From contig MNCI01013865.1 in NCBI GenBank assembly GCA_015680685.1, positions 305,172 to 369,171 of the forward strand: DNA of 64,000 nucleotides, read 5' to 3'. Below are positions 11,772 to 23,417 of this stretch, in pieces (positions within the stretch are counted from its first letter, which is position 1; every line of letters starts with the position of its first letter). The DNA is from Gnetum montanum. Taxonomy: Eukaryota > Streptophyta > Gnetopsida > Gnetales > Gnetaceae. Both the position numbers and the translations under genes were made by a program. The notes beneath the pieces are model-generated. The model was not told where the DNA came from. It ran no database searches and saw only the letters and a program-made list of their open reading frames with translations.

Positions 11772-13300
11772 TATGACCAAAAACCTTGCTGGAACAAAAG
11801 AAAAAAGATCCTCAATGTAAGTAGTTCCTAAATGCCGAATCTATAGGGCCTTTGTGATAAAAATGGGATTTGGGGCATCCTGGATGATCTAGCAAATCAA
11901 CCAAGGACTTAGGAGATGTAAAACATGGAAATATAAACAAATCCAAATAATGCACAAATATTAAATTTATTTTTTAAACACAAAACTAAAAACCTAAAAA
12001 TTTATTGAAAAAGAATAAAGAATAAGTTAGATAAATGTGTACAAATGGTGCTAGATGAGCAAACTTGAATTGAGGTGATTTGCTTCATGATCCAAGTGCT
12101 AAGCCACTCTTGATGTTATTAAACCTTCCTTTGCAGCTACAAACTTGGATCTGCCAAATGGATCACTACTGGGGGATGAGAAAGGTAGAATATTTGGATG
12201 CCAAGTTACTCCATGCTAGGTTTGGAATCCTAGAAGTGTAGCATTAACACCAAAAATCCACCAAATCTTAAGGCCTCATTACTTTCATGCTAGGGTTCAA
12301 GAGGATGCAAGTATGGAAACTTGCAAGAGCTCTTGAGTGATTAAAAATGTCCCAAGTGTGAAATTTTGTGTATGTGAATTACTTGATAATGGTCAAAAAT
12401 GTCTAAATATGAGAAAATTGCTAGAACCCCTTGTTTAAAATTGCTAAACCTATAAATGATATTGGAGTTTGGCTTTTAAAGGGTCTTTAGGCCATGAATG
12501 AGGGTGTAAATTTGATGTAATTTTGCTACAAATTGGCTACCAAATTTAGGTGACATGAATGCCCAAGTTTGGAGGGTTACTATACATAGAAAGTGCTTCC
12601 CCCATGGCCATTCCATTTACTATAAATAGTAGCTGGGGCACACCTTCCATGTTGATCTCTCCACCATGCTTGTTGAAGTGGCTAGTTAATGTTGAAGTGC
12701 ATAACTTGATGAATTTTTCTTTTTTGTGGCTTCCACATTGGGGGATTGAATTTTCCATGCTAGGGGAAATATTTCCAAGCTAGGTAAAAACTTTCTAGGT
12801 TGAGGGGGAAAATTTCCAAATTGTGCATTTGGTCTTTATGTTGAAGGGGGAAAAGTCTTCAAACCCCCAACACTTCCACATTGTGATCTATCTCCCTACA
12901 AGTGTTTCCAGCATAGAGAAATTCATACCCCCATAAAACCCATCAAATTACCTTTTTTGGCATCCCAAAGGGCATTTTTGACCCCAACCCAAGCCCAAAT
13001 ATAGATGTTATGTGACCTTTTTCACTTGGAAAATGAGGCTTTGACCACTTATGTGATATTTTTAGCCCCAAAAGTAGAAAGTATGTGAAATTTTCCATTG
13101 TGGGTTACAATTTTTACATTTACAATGAAATTTTGCCTTAGGTTTCATAGGATGAAAGCTACATGATAGAGATTAATTATAACATGAAAAATTTTATGGT
13201 GTTTCAATGGATCCTCTTTGTTGTGCTTGGAGGATTGGCCCAAGAGGCACTAATAAAGAATACAAAACACCACTGCATATTGTAATGCTACAATGCATAT
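11772..13300 (-). repeat. LTR-like block, left copy (3' LTR of Tat element G/E)
   Basis: Aligns along its length with 61,931-63,215. Shared landmarks are TATGACCAAAAACC at the left edge, GACTTAGGAGATGTAAAAC, GAGCTCTTGAGTG, AAACCTATAAATG and AAGAGGCACTAATAAAG. The similarity stops abruptly at 11,772/61,931, which fixes one end; in the minus sense it ends GGTCATAATA versus GGTCACAATA. The other end cannot be set, because similarity continues through the tandem repeat into integrase. Contains only short open frames, judged noncoding. Confidence 0.65.
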
Positions 13301-13309
13301 AGGCCACAT

Positions 13310-13450
13310 GATGATCAAGCTACCCAGGTTACCAATGTTTCTATTTTAAGGCTATGGTGGGCCATGGTACAAGTTTAAGGCCCTGGTAGGCCATGTTGCC
13401 AATTTAAGGTCATAGCTAACTATTGGATGCAAGCTTTCTTGTTGATGATC
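13310..13450 (-). repeat. 3'-UTR tandem repeat of element G
   Basis: Three to four copies. On the minus strand they read as GGCCTTAAACTTGTACCATG-like units of about 27-30 bp, matching the repeat after the H integrase and lying in the same position relative to pol. Confidence 0.85.
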
Positions 13451-13559
13451 TATTAGCCACATGTACTATGGCTTTAAATAGGAATGATTGACTAGATTGG
13501 TCAACTCATTTTCATTCATGTTGACTATTTTAAATGCTTTCTATAGGCTCTAGAGAGAA

Positions 13560-14530
13560 GAAAGGATCCTTCCTAGTTGGCTAAGAATTTGTTCATATGC
13601 TCATGGATGGCCTTGAGGACTAGGTCTCCCTCCTTGATCTTGCGCATGGTCAAGTTATGCTGATGTTTTTGCTTCTATATCTCTTGATAGTGCTCAATGT
13701 GAGCAAGCACCTACATATGTCCTTCCTCCACTGAATCCAATGATGTTGTCTACAATTCCTTTCTTTGCTCTCTGTTGTTAAAATCCATCAAAGCTACTTG
13801 AAGTGATGGCACCTACAATTCAAGAGGTAAAATAGCTTCAAAACTATAAACAAGGCTATAAGGGGTCATGCTAGTTGTCATGTGATAGGTTGTTATGTAT
13901 GCCCATAGTGCATGGACAAACTACGCATGACACTTCTGCTTGCTATTGTTAAGCATCTTCTTGAGCAAGTTGATGATGGACTTATTGCTTGATTCTACTT
14001 GTCCATTGGCTGAGGATAGTAAGGTAACAAGAAAGAATGTTTAATGCCTAGGTCATGAAAAAATCCTTCATTTCTTGGCTACTAAATTAAGGTCCATTGT
14101 CTGTAACTATGGTCATGGGTACACTAAAACGAGCTACAATGTTGTCTAGGATAAACTTGCAAACTTGTTTGGATGTGCTCTTCCTTAGAGGAATAGCCTC
14201 AATCTAGTAGGTGAAGTATTTGGTTGCAGTAATGATGAAGCTATGTCCTATGTTAGACTTAAGCCTTATACATCCAATGATATCCAACCCCCATCATTGA
14301 AATCATCATGTTATCTAGGTCATATGTAACTCAGTTGGTGATAGACGTATTAGGTTGCTATATCATTAGCATGTGTCACATTACTTAACTTTTTGTAGGC
14401 AGTCATTTTTCATAGGAGGCCAATAGTAACCTAGTTGCCTAATCTTAGCAGCCATGGATCTAGGTCCTATATGTCCTCCACAGACTCCCTTGTGAACCTC
14501 CTCTAGGACTATTCTGGCTTTCGTTTTACC
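13560..14530 (-). pseudogene. pol: Tat element G: integrase
   Basis: Minus-strand integrase relic. The zinc domain is at the right end (EEVHKGVCGGHIGPRSMAAK, then LGYYWPPM and a CxxC-like CDTC). The core follows in fragments, with FHDLGIKHSFLLPYYPQPMD near the catalytic glutamate region. Frameshifts and stops are frequent, so no single frame covers the domain. It lies between the second RNase H (14,930-15,179) and the tandem repeat, in normal order for Tat. Confidence 0.8.
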
Positions 14531-14929
14531 TAAGCACCTTAGGAGCATGCTATCATAGGATCATCAACATAATGTGTAATCACCTATGATGATATACTAC
14601 TTCAATCAGTTATGTATGGAATCCTTCTGAGAAGTAGTTAAGCCTTGTGAGGATTCACCATGCATAAGGTAAAATTTGATCATCATAGCACTCCTTCGGA
14701 GGAGTAGTATGAACGATAGCCACAAAGGTATCCTTAGTGTTCTATGTGATGGAAGTAGTGCAATCCATAGTTAAGGTGGATAACTTGCTAAACACATCTA
14801 GTGTCACACTAAGGGAGAGTGTTGCAATTGCATCATCTATGGAATTTTCATTTTAAGGTATGTGTTTGATATTAACATCTATGAATTATTGTGATAATTT
14901 CTTTCCTAGGTCATAGTAAGGTTGTAAAT

Positions 14930-15179
14930 GCTTAGCTTTGCATGCATAGGCTTCAGTTACTTAGATAACCACGAGTTGTGAATCACCTTTGATGGATAGG
15001 TGTCTAATTCCTAGGTCATAAGCTACCATCATCCCTCTGATCAAGCATTCATATTCTGCTATGTTGTTGGTACATGAAATCCCAAAATGATAGGTAAAGG
15101 ATTCGATCTCACTAGATAGGAATGTTATGATGGAAGAAGCACTAGCCCCATGGGTAGTTGAAGCTTCCTTGAAGTTCAT
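14930..15179 (-). pseudogene. pol: Tat element G: second (archaeal-type) RNase H
   Basis: Minus strand: ASASSIITF, then FGISCTNNIAEYECLIRGMM and IKGDSQLVV, the conserved core of the Tat second RNase H. The NNIAEYE acidic residue is kept and the frame is open across 70 residues. This is better preserved than the matching region of H, where AEYE has become MVYE. Confidence 0.88.
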
Positions 15180-15367
15180 AACTACCTCATAATCCTTAGG
15201 TACTTAGCTAACTATGTTATGTGTTCATCAGGGAAATTAGGGTCTATGTTTTTTTGGTCATCAATAGGTGAAACTGTAAGTTGTACGGCTATAGCCTAAC
15301 CTTAAGAGAAATAATGGAGATCAAATTCTACGATTGTCTCTTTCCATTGGGCTATGTGGCTACTTTT

Positions 15368-15700
15368 TTAGATGTCAGTTATTATGGCTCTAAGTATGTT
15401 GTCCTTGCAAATTATGTTAACTTGGCTTCTAAAGAGGTAGTATCTCCATTTCTTTAGAGAGAAGACTAGTGCTAGATAATACTTCTCCACCTTAGTGTAT
15501 TGGGTCTTGTGGACAACAAATGCATGACTAAGATAGTATACAAGCATTTTTGTCCCATCATCATACTTCTGATAGAGTAGAGAGGCAATTGATGTATTAG
15601 ATATGGTGAGATAAATGTAAAAAAGTTTGCCCTCTTGCAAGGAATAGACTTTTAGTAGTTCTGTTAACTCTTGCTTAAGGTTTTCAAGGGCCTCTTGGCA
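15368..15700 (-). pseudogene. pol: Tat element G: RNase H, Ty3 type
   Basis: Minus strand: FYIYLTISNTSIASLLYQ, LVYYLSHAF, and VEKYYLALVFSLKKWRYYLF in the expected order. Part of one pol with the RT at its right and the second RNase H at its left. Stops lie at both ends. Confidence 0.85.
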
Positions 15701-16780
15701 TTGAGCTATCTACTTATAGTGAACTCCTTTCTTAAGAAAGTGTTGCATGGGTTACAACTTATTTGTAAGCCTAGCAATAATCCTGCAAATAAACTATAAT
15801 CTACCTTGTAATCCCTAAAGCTCCTTAAGGTTGGTAGGTGATACAAATTTGGATAGGACCTTAACCTTATTATGATATACATGTATCCCCACTTCAAAGA
15901 TTATAAAACCAAGCATCTTGTCAGTTGCGGCTTTGAAGACATACTTCTTAGGATTAAGCCTAATCTCATATTTGAAGCATAAGATCTAGGTCATTAGCAT
16001 GGTCATCGACTATCTTAGACTTCATGGCTTTGTCATCTATGTAATCATTAAGTAAACCTAACATGTAATCATTAAGGATATAGGTCATGGCTACCCGGTA
16101 TGTTTCTTCGGTGTTTCTAAAGCCAAAGGACATCATCGTATAACAAAAAGTACACCATAAGCTCATAATGGTTAGGCTAATTTGGTGTTCTAGTTTGATC
16201 CTAATTTAGTTATATTTCAAAAATCCATCCATAAAGCACAACAAGGCATGTCTAGCTATAGTATCAATAAGTTGATCAATACTAGGCAAAGAGAAGTCAT
16301 CCTTGATGGTTGCTTTATTTAGGTCTCAAAAATTGATGCAAATATGGATACTTCCATTTTTGTTAGAGACTATCACTATGTTGGATATCCATTTTGCATA
16401 ATTGATAGCCCTAATGAAACCTACTTGGTAGATCTTTAAGATTTCATTACAAACTGCCAAGGCCAAATCAAGTCTAATCTTATGTAATTTTTGTTTAACT
16501 AGTCTAATGCTATGGTTCAATATGATGTTTTGCTAAAATAGATGTGGGTCTAGGCCCAACATATCTTCATATGACTAGGAAAATTCCTTAATGTTATTTT
16601 GTAAGACTTTAGTAATGTCTTGGACACATTAAGGCTCTAACAAGGAACTTAGTTTAAGTGTTTTCTCCTCATCCACTGTGTGTTGTGATAGGCATCTCAA
16701 CTAGAGGATCTTTGGTTATGTCTCCTACTTCTAAATCAAGGGCTTTGACTAGGTTTTCAAGCCATTAAAGAGATTTCTCT
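15701..16780 (-). pseudogene. pol: Tat element G: pol N-terminus and reverse transcriptase
   Basis: Minus strand, starting with GDITKDPLVEMP near 16,720, then IRLDLALAVCNEILKIYQVG, SNIVIVSNKNGSIHICINF, FSLPSIDQLIDTIA and the active site YIDD (16,032-16,043). Several stops interrupt the frame. No gag or protease lies immediately upstream to the right. Instead there is the tandem repeat at 17,130-17,250 and then the head of the cargo gene. Confidence 0.88.
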
Positions 16781-17129
16781 ATTGAGGTTATGTGGTCTAC
16801 AAGACTCTCAAGCTCAAGATCTAGGCAATTAAGGTTGATACACCATTTAATATCACCATTAGATCCATGTAGAGACAAAGGCAAACTAATTTACTCCTAC
16901 ATACCCATACTTTAATCCTGCATATAAACCAAAAGCGTATTAACTGGCACTTTGAAAAAACTTAATAAATAATATTAAAATGTCATAAACACATGCAAAT
17001 CTAATGCAATTAAGGCCATCAAAGTTCATCAATTAGATAAGGTCAACTTGGAAAAATGAAATAGAGGCAAACAAAGGTCACATAAAGGTCAAAAAATGGG
17101 AAGTATAAAGATTAAGGCCACAAATGATC

Positions 17130-17250
17130 AATAAATGTCACAATTTTTCCTGTTTAAGGCCTTAGCAGGTTGTGATGCCAGTTTAAAGTCTTGGTGGATT
17201 ATGATTCTAGTTTAAGGTCTTAGTAGGCCATTGTCATATGGTGTCAAATT
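17130..17250 (-). repeat. Tandem repeat upstream of G pol
   Basis: Three to four copies of the CCTTAAACTAG-core unit on the minus strand, spaced about 29-31 bp (GTTTAAGGCCTTAGCAGG on the plus strand). The repeat is therefore on both sides of pol. The flanking 16,781-17,129 and 17,251-17,560 hold no gene that I can support. Confidence 0.8.
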
Positions 17251-17260
17251 GTGATGAAGG

Positions 17261-19540
17261 AAGGTTAAACCCAACTATGTGATATCATTTAAGGTCAAAA
17301 AAATACAAACAGAGATGTAATAGGACAAACAAAGAACATATAATGTTGTATAGAGGCCATAGAAGGTCAACAAGGTTATCCAAGCAACATAAGTCCAAAA
17401 ACGAGTCAAAACATTACATAAAAAATTAAGCAAAATAGGCTATATATGATCAAATTTGGTTAATATAAGTAAAAATGGTTAGGTTTTTAGTTTTAGGCCT
17501 TAATGGGCCATGTTTTGAGGCTACAAGGATGTTAGATGAGTTCAAGCATCAATCAAGGTTTTTTTTTAGGATGTTTAGAACTAAAAATCTAGTGTTTTGA
17601 GGCTTTCACATTGGACTAAATGTGGAAACAAGGGCCCTTAGTATGAAGACTATGGAAAAAAGGTTTTGGAATGCTCAAAGGTCCAAAATTAAGCTCCTCC
17701 CAAGGTAGCACAAGGTTAGATCCATCAAAATTAGACTTCCCAGATGTCTATAAGGAGCAAAAGGTAGGTTCTGATGTCCTCCCCCCTTATTTCCACACTA
17801 ACTAGCATGGACAAGAGGGGGATTCATTATGTGATACCAAAATACAAGAAAAAATAAGGTTAAACATGGTCAAATAGGTGGTTGAAGTTTAGATTTGGAA
17901 CTTGTGCATCTCCCAACTTCATTCTAAGGCAATTTGAGGTCATTTTGAGGGTCAATAGGTGTTGAAATAACTTTTTCCATTTTTACACACTTGGCATAGT
18001 ATCCTTAATATGGAAAAATAAGGGGACACCTAATTTTATGGATTCAGAATGATTTTGAAGCACTTTCACTAGGTTTCTAGGTCCCTAAGGCTACAAACTT
18101 TGATTTTGCAAGTTTCTAGCTAATTTTGGGCATGTTTGAAGGCTTTTTAAGGTTACTTGAGGTCTTCTTGCCATCCTCCCCCTCCCCCCACTATTTCCAC
18201 ACTAGGAGAGTCACTCTAGCATGGAAGAATAGGGGGAATAGGTTTTGGAGGTTGAAATGAGGTCAAACAGGTGAAATCTTGAGGCTATGAGGTCCTAGGC
18301 TTCTCCAAGGAAGATCTTTGGCTACTAGGAGTGTTATATTGCCTCCAAAAGTGGAAAAGAAACTTCTCCTTTTGTTTCCACATTGGGAAAGCTACTCAAA
18401 TATGGAGGAAGTAATCATCTTAGATCTTGACCAATTTGGATCACAATCGATCATGGATGTTACCTCCCATGATTACCAAGGTCAAGGGCTATGGATTTGT
18501 GTAAAAATTGGATAGTTTTGGGCATCACTAAGTGGTTTTCTGCCTTCCTTAGTTTCATACACATTGGGGATGGAAAGCTTGGCATGGAAAACAATAGGGA
18601 ATGAATTTTTAGTAATCTAGGATCAATTTTGTAAATTTTACGGGCTCCAATAGCTACTACCAAGGTTCTAGAGCACATGAAAGGTCATTTGATGTTATTC
18701 TAAGGTGTTTAGGAGCTCCAAACAAGTTTCCCTTTTGGTTTACACGTTGGGGATACCACCCTCAGCATGGAGAAATATATCCTCAACATGGAAGAATCAT
18801 GCAACTTAGATCTAGGCTAATTTTTAGCTCAATCAACTATGCATGTCAACTTATAGGGACACTAGGATTGAGGACTAGGGTTTGGCATCAAGTTTTAGTA
18901 TCTTTGAGTGTTTCTAAGTGTTTTTTAACTTCTTCCATTCTTTCCACACTAGGGATGGAGATCTCAACATGGAAACTAAGAAGGAATAGAGTTTTGACCT
19001 TCTAACATTAGCTTCTTGAAGTTTGAAAGCTCCAAATGATGTTGACAAGGTCCTAGAGTGCATACAAGCTTGGTTAATGTTGTTTTAATGTAGTTATGAA
19101 TTTCAAATTGTTTTTCCCCTTAATTTCCATGCTACATAGCATGGAGGGTTGAATTCCTAGCATGGACATACCATAAAACTCAGATCTAGCCTAGTTTTCA
19201 CTTCAATCAACCATGCATGTGCATGGGCATGACATTCCCACCATGGAAGTATTAAATCAAGGTTTCCATAATGTTTGAAGTGTCAAAACTAGTAAGAAAT
19301 CTTAGGATTGATGAAAATTTTTTCTAAAATGAAAGGTGTATGGTAGGTCCCATAATCCAGCAATTTAGAATTTTGAAAAGTGAAGTTGTTTCTTCCTCTA
19401 AAACGATCATGAACTAGACTTCCCCGCTTTTTCTTCAATGCACTTATAGTCATGGTGCACTGAATTAGCAATTGGGGTTTCATTTAGGTTTTAGATGGGT
19501 TTTATAAATCAAATTTTTCAAATTTTGATCATAATTGTTA
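17261..19540. repeat. Cargo-gene upstream region with about 380-bp degenerate tandem repeats
   Basis: Three units are clearest at about 18,300-18,460, 18,620-18,850 and 18,990-19,225. They share GCTCCAAA, a TTTCCACANTNGGGG segment, AGCATGGA, TTAGATCTaGnCNAATTT and CAATCAACCATGCATGT. The last landmark falls near 18,446, 18,830 and 19,204, a spacing of about 375-385 bp. Shorter echoes reach back to 17,780. No coding region is supported. It occupies the same place relative to the cargo gene as the minisatellites at 2,335-3,135. Confidence 0.65.
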
Positions 19541-19559
19541 TCTTTCAACAACAACACAT

Positions 19560-21377
19560 TGGAGGAGAGCTTTGATAGAGATTCTTGTGGTAGGCACAAC
19601 TAATCTTAAGCATGGAAGCCTCCCATCTCCCCTATAGCCAACATAGAACTCTCATCCTCTTCTAATTTCTCTCTTTCTCAACGATGAGCCTACCATGGTA
19701 CCAAAATAGAGAGGAGGAAAGAGCAAGAACCCCACAATTTAGAGGGTGGATGAGTGTTCAAGGGAGTTATTAGAGGTTCCCAAGCCTATCTTCATTTAAG
19801 CCCCATCTATCATTACTCCAAGGTAGGTAATTCTACCTTTTTTACCTTTGTTTTTTATGATTTACTTTTTTTTTTTTTTTTTTTTTTGCTTTTTAGATGT
19901 TCAAGCTATTTTTTCAAATCTATTCTAGCAGATGGATTAGAATGGAATTTTAATAAAATCCCATATCCTATTTTGGCTACTCCAATGTAGATCTATAGTT
20001 GCTTTATTTCTTTAGCTTTTGTAGATTAGATTTTGAAAATAGGACTTGTTGTTTTGTGATTTTTTCTCAAAATCTTTGCATATGATCACTTTTCTCAAAC
20101 ATAGGTCTTATGATTTGTTAAAATTAAATTTTAACAAAATCATACCCTATTATTGTGATGTGAATTTTAATGGGTTTTAATGATTTTTGACTATTTTGAC
20201 TATTTTAATGGCTATATGAAATTTAGGCATTGGGATTTTTGAAGTTTTTTTATGATGTGTATTTCCCCCCAATAAAATGGATGCATATTTGTGACATTAA
20301 AGGTAATGGTTTTGTAGCCCTTTATTTATTTTTTCAATGGTTGTTGTCTTGTTTAATTTGTCTTTAAAATGAGGGAGTTATGGCTACTTTTCTAACATTG
20401 CATAGCTAGGTTGTTTGTGCCACTTTTGTCATTTCATGTAGATTTATGAAATTTTTATAAGAAAAAAATGGTTTTTGCCATTTTTCCATCATGGCTGCAT
20501 AGTCTCTAGCTTTAGCTTTCCAATGGAGGTGGAATCACTCTAATTGGACTTGAAATGATTTTTTCATGAATTTTTTGCTAAGGTTCTATGAATCAAGGCA
20601 AAACTCATGGTTGTAGTACATTACCCAAAATACAAGTGATTAATATTCTTAATTTTTCTTTTTTAATAAGAGTAAAAGATTTTTATATTTAAATAATTTT
20701 TTATGATGGCTTCATGACTTTTTCTAAGTTTATCTTGTTTTTTCTAAATTTGTGCATAATTTAGATATCTTTCTTATTTTTTCAAATTTATGCATGCTTT
20801 GCATAATTTTAGATGCTTTTCTCTAAACTTAGACTTGTTTTTTTTTTTTCAAATTTATGCATACTTTAAATGCTTTTTATAAATTTATGCATAATTTAGA
20901 CTAATACATAGTTTTGGCTATAATGTTTTGGCTATAAAGGTTATGAAATATGGTAACAATGCTTTTATGGAATTTCTCAAGTTAATTTAGATAAACATCT
21001 AAGAGCTTTTTACAAAGGCTTATTTCACCTTTGACTTATAAATATTTTTCTAAATTTGTTGAGAAATTTAAATTGGTTAAGATGCAAGGATATGGTAGGT
21101 TGTAATAATTGCTTCTTGTGGAATTACGTAGACTAATTTAGATAAACACCTTAGAGCTATTTACATAGGCTAATTTCACCTCCAACTAGGTGTTTTGTCT
21201 AAATTTGTTAAATAAATATAATAGGTTGTAATAATGCTTTTTATGGATTTCCTTAAGTCAATTTAGATAAACACCTTAGGTCTTTTTACAGAGGCTAATT
21301 TCACCTCTAACTAGATGTTTTTTCTAAATTTTTAAGAAATTGTAATTGGTCACAATGTTTTTGTTTTGTTCATGTAG
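19560..21377 (+). other. Cargo gene copy 2: leader exon and intron 1
   Basis: 19,560-19,822 looks like a noncoding first exon with pyrimidine-rich TCTCTCTTTCTCAACGATG, ending CTCCAAG|GTAGGT, a good donor. The following 1.55 kb is AT-rich with a T run of more than 20 near 19,867 and ends in TTTTGTTCATGTAG, a good acceptor. The acceptor position matches the one at about 2083 in copy 1. The leader itself is inferred, since no homologue is visible for it. Confidence 0.5.
20937..21350 (+). repeat. Three tandem copies of a 125-150-bp unit inside intron 1
   Basis: TTTAGATAAACACCTTAG followed by TTTTTACANAGGCTAATTTC starts near 20,987, 21,138 and 21,263. Flanking parts (GGTTGTAATAATGCTTTTTATGG, in pieces, and TTTTCTAAATTTGTTAAG) repeat with them. 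This is an intronic local duplication. Confidence 0.8.
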
Positions 21378-21820
21378 AGTTGTCTTGAGGCCTATTCTCA
21401 TTATAGTGGAGCTAGTTGGCATTTTGTGCTACATTGGTCATCCCAAGACTAATACTCCACCATACAAGATGCCTCTTGGGAAGCTCTCATTGTGGTTTCA
21501 GCCTAGGGCAAGAAACTTCCTTGCTTGCCTCCTTAGGAACTTCAGCGTGATGTTGTGGTCACACTTGTCTATGGATGTAGTCGAGGTTGGTATGGAGACC
21601 TTGTTGCCTTAGGCATCTAGACTGATTACTAGGTATATTACTAATAAATTAGTTTCTAAGACCACAGAGGGACCCATAGATGTTGTAAGTTCACACTACC
21701 TTTCAATGATCTAGACCATGCCAAAGTATATTCAATATAATACTGATAATACCTTAATGGTGGCAGATAGAGCCCACACATTATTCTAGAACCCACTTGG
21801 CACTGTGTATCATCTGCAAG
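21378..21820 (+). pseudogene. Cargo gene copy 2, exon 2: decayed NIF/FCP1-like phosphatase domain
   Basis: In one frame: ILIIVELVGIL (family motif with DxDG/NG), then ARNFLACLLRNFSVMLWSHL (family FxExLxxxFxVxxWSS), METLLP, and NTLMVADRAHTLF-stop-NPLGTVYHL (family NTLLxDDSPxKxxxNPxxTxxxx). NIF/FCP1 proteins are HAD-fold phosphatases that use the first aspartate as nucleophile. Here it is glutamate, the second acidic or asparagine position is valine, and the DD of the last motif is AD, so catalysis is not expected. Three in-frame stops are all TAG, and copy 1 has glutamine at the one I could align (FQNPP). The donor after LQG is altered to GGATAAAC, where copy 1 has GGTGAGC. Confidence 0.68.
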
Positions 21821-21899
21821 GATAAACATAGTTTTTATAATGTTTTTATGGTTTTGGCTTGATTATATTACCTAACTTCATTAATTTAACTTCTTACAG

Positions 21900-22110
21900 G
21901 TACAAGGTTAATGATCAAGGCTTGATCATTAATGACCAAATCCTAGCAGTGGCTCAAACTTCTTTGGATGAATTCACTAGGAGCCCCCAAATTAGAGCCA
22001 GTGTGTACCAACAATTAAGTGAGGACTTTGATGAATATGCCTCTAGAATTATCCTTGTATACAAGAAGTGAAAGGATGATAAGATGATGCACAATTGGTA
22101 GGTAGATGCC
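21900..22110 (+). pseudogene. Cargo gene copy 2, exon 3
   Basis: Begins after AACTTCTTACAG, a strong acceptor that closes a 79-bp intron. Open for 57 residues, with an amphipathic, acidic character (YKVNDQGLIINDQ, SLDEFTRSPQIRASVYQQL). No family recognised. The 3' end is not clear, since the frame stops at 22,069-22,071. 22,111-22,270 holds nothing that I can support. Confidence 0.5.
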
Positions 22111-22274
22111 GATAGCATGGATTAGACCCTTGTAGCTGGAACTTTCACATCATAGAAAAAAAGTAAAGGTGAACATGTAGCTTCTGGTGTTTTATGGCAT
22201 TAAGTGTTTTATTGCTTTTCTTGGTTGTTAAAATTTCTCATATGGATAGTGACCTTTGGTTATTTCTTCACAAG

Positions 22275-23318
22275 ACCTTCCACCTTAGCTAATGTCACTA
22301 TACCACTTTCACATTCACATCATGAGGAAACCCTCATCCTAAAGTTTGATGATGTGGCATTAGCATAGGAGTGTCTAAAGGGTAGGCACCTAGATATGTT
22401 CAAGCAAACATCTAGCATGTAGATTTTATTGATGTATTTATGACACCTATTCCTTTCATTCCCACTATGGAGATGTTGCATGTTATCAACTCCTTTGATA
22501 AGGAGGTTGGTTGATTTAGCATCATCATCTAATGTGTTAAGGGAAACATTGATGTAGGTGTTAGCCATTTTCATGACTTGTTTAGGATCCCTACTGATGG
22601 ATCCAAGGTTCCCACTAGGATAGTGAGGAAATTAGGCCATCATGAGGAAGTTCCAGAGTGGTTTAGTGCCAGCATCAGCCACTCTAGAATTTTGATGGAT
22701 AGCTTCATGAGTCCTGATGTAAAGGAATCATATCCTTTGTTTAGGTCTCATGCATTTCCCAAACTACTATCACAAAAGAAGGTAATCAACCTAGCTCAAC
22801 GGTGGACCTTTAATAAGGTCTTGATGGAGGGCATCAATTTTGATTGGGCTATTGGTCTTCAAGAGGAGATTCTTAGACTCTTTGTTAACACCTATATGAT
22901 AATCCATATGCACTTTGCATTATCTGTAGGTTATCTCAAGAGGTTTGAAGAGCTTTTAGTGGTATATAGAAATGGGTGATGGGTTTTCAAAGACCCAAGA
23001 TAACTTTCTAGGCCTTGATAAAACATATTTATCCAATAATACAAGTCCAGAACCAACCAAAGGGGGTGGATGAGACATTATCCATCACCACTAAGAAATC
23101 TGATGTTAGGCAGTACGAGTCTCTTGATAGTATTTATGATGATGAGCCCCTTTCATTTTCTACTAGTTTCTAGGATGCTAGATTATGGCACATGGAGGCC
23201 AAAGGGGCAACTAGAGAGAAACTCAAGATGACTATGAAGGAGGCACCCCTAGCATTAGATCAACCTACCCCAAAGAATCTTAATATTTAGCTTAAGCCAT
23301 CATAGTAAGCAATTGTAG
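22275..23318 (+). pseudogene. Cargo gene copy 2, exon 4: second conserved domain
   Basis: Translates to VINSFDKEVG, LFRIPTDGSK, YPLFRSHAFPKLLSQKKV, FDWAIGLQEEI and YLKRFEELLVV, with an open stretch at 22,578-22,979. Copy 1 has the same order (VDSFTKSVN, LFNIT, YPIF, NAFPKLLF, RFAELLVV) at about 1060-470. The pattern of a SFD/F..I segment followed by an IPxxG segment resembles the first part of ORF1-like or 'putative plant transposon' proteins found with plant retroelements. That family link is tentative. The exon ends TTGTAG|GTATGCATT, and copy 1 keeps GTATGCATT at the equivalent place. Confidence 0.58.
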
Positions 23319-23417
23319 GTATGCATTGTTTAAATTTGGCTATTTTAATGTTTTAAGATTTTATGGCTATTTTATGATTTCATGCGTTAATTCATTTTCT
23401 ATGTGCTATGGTTGTAG

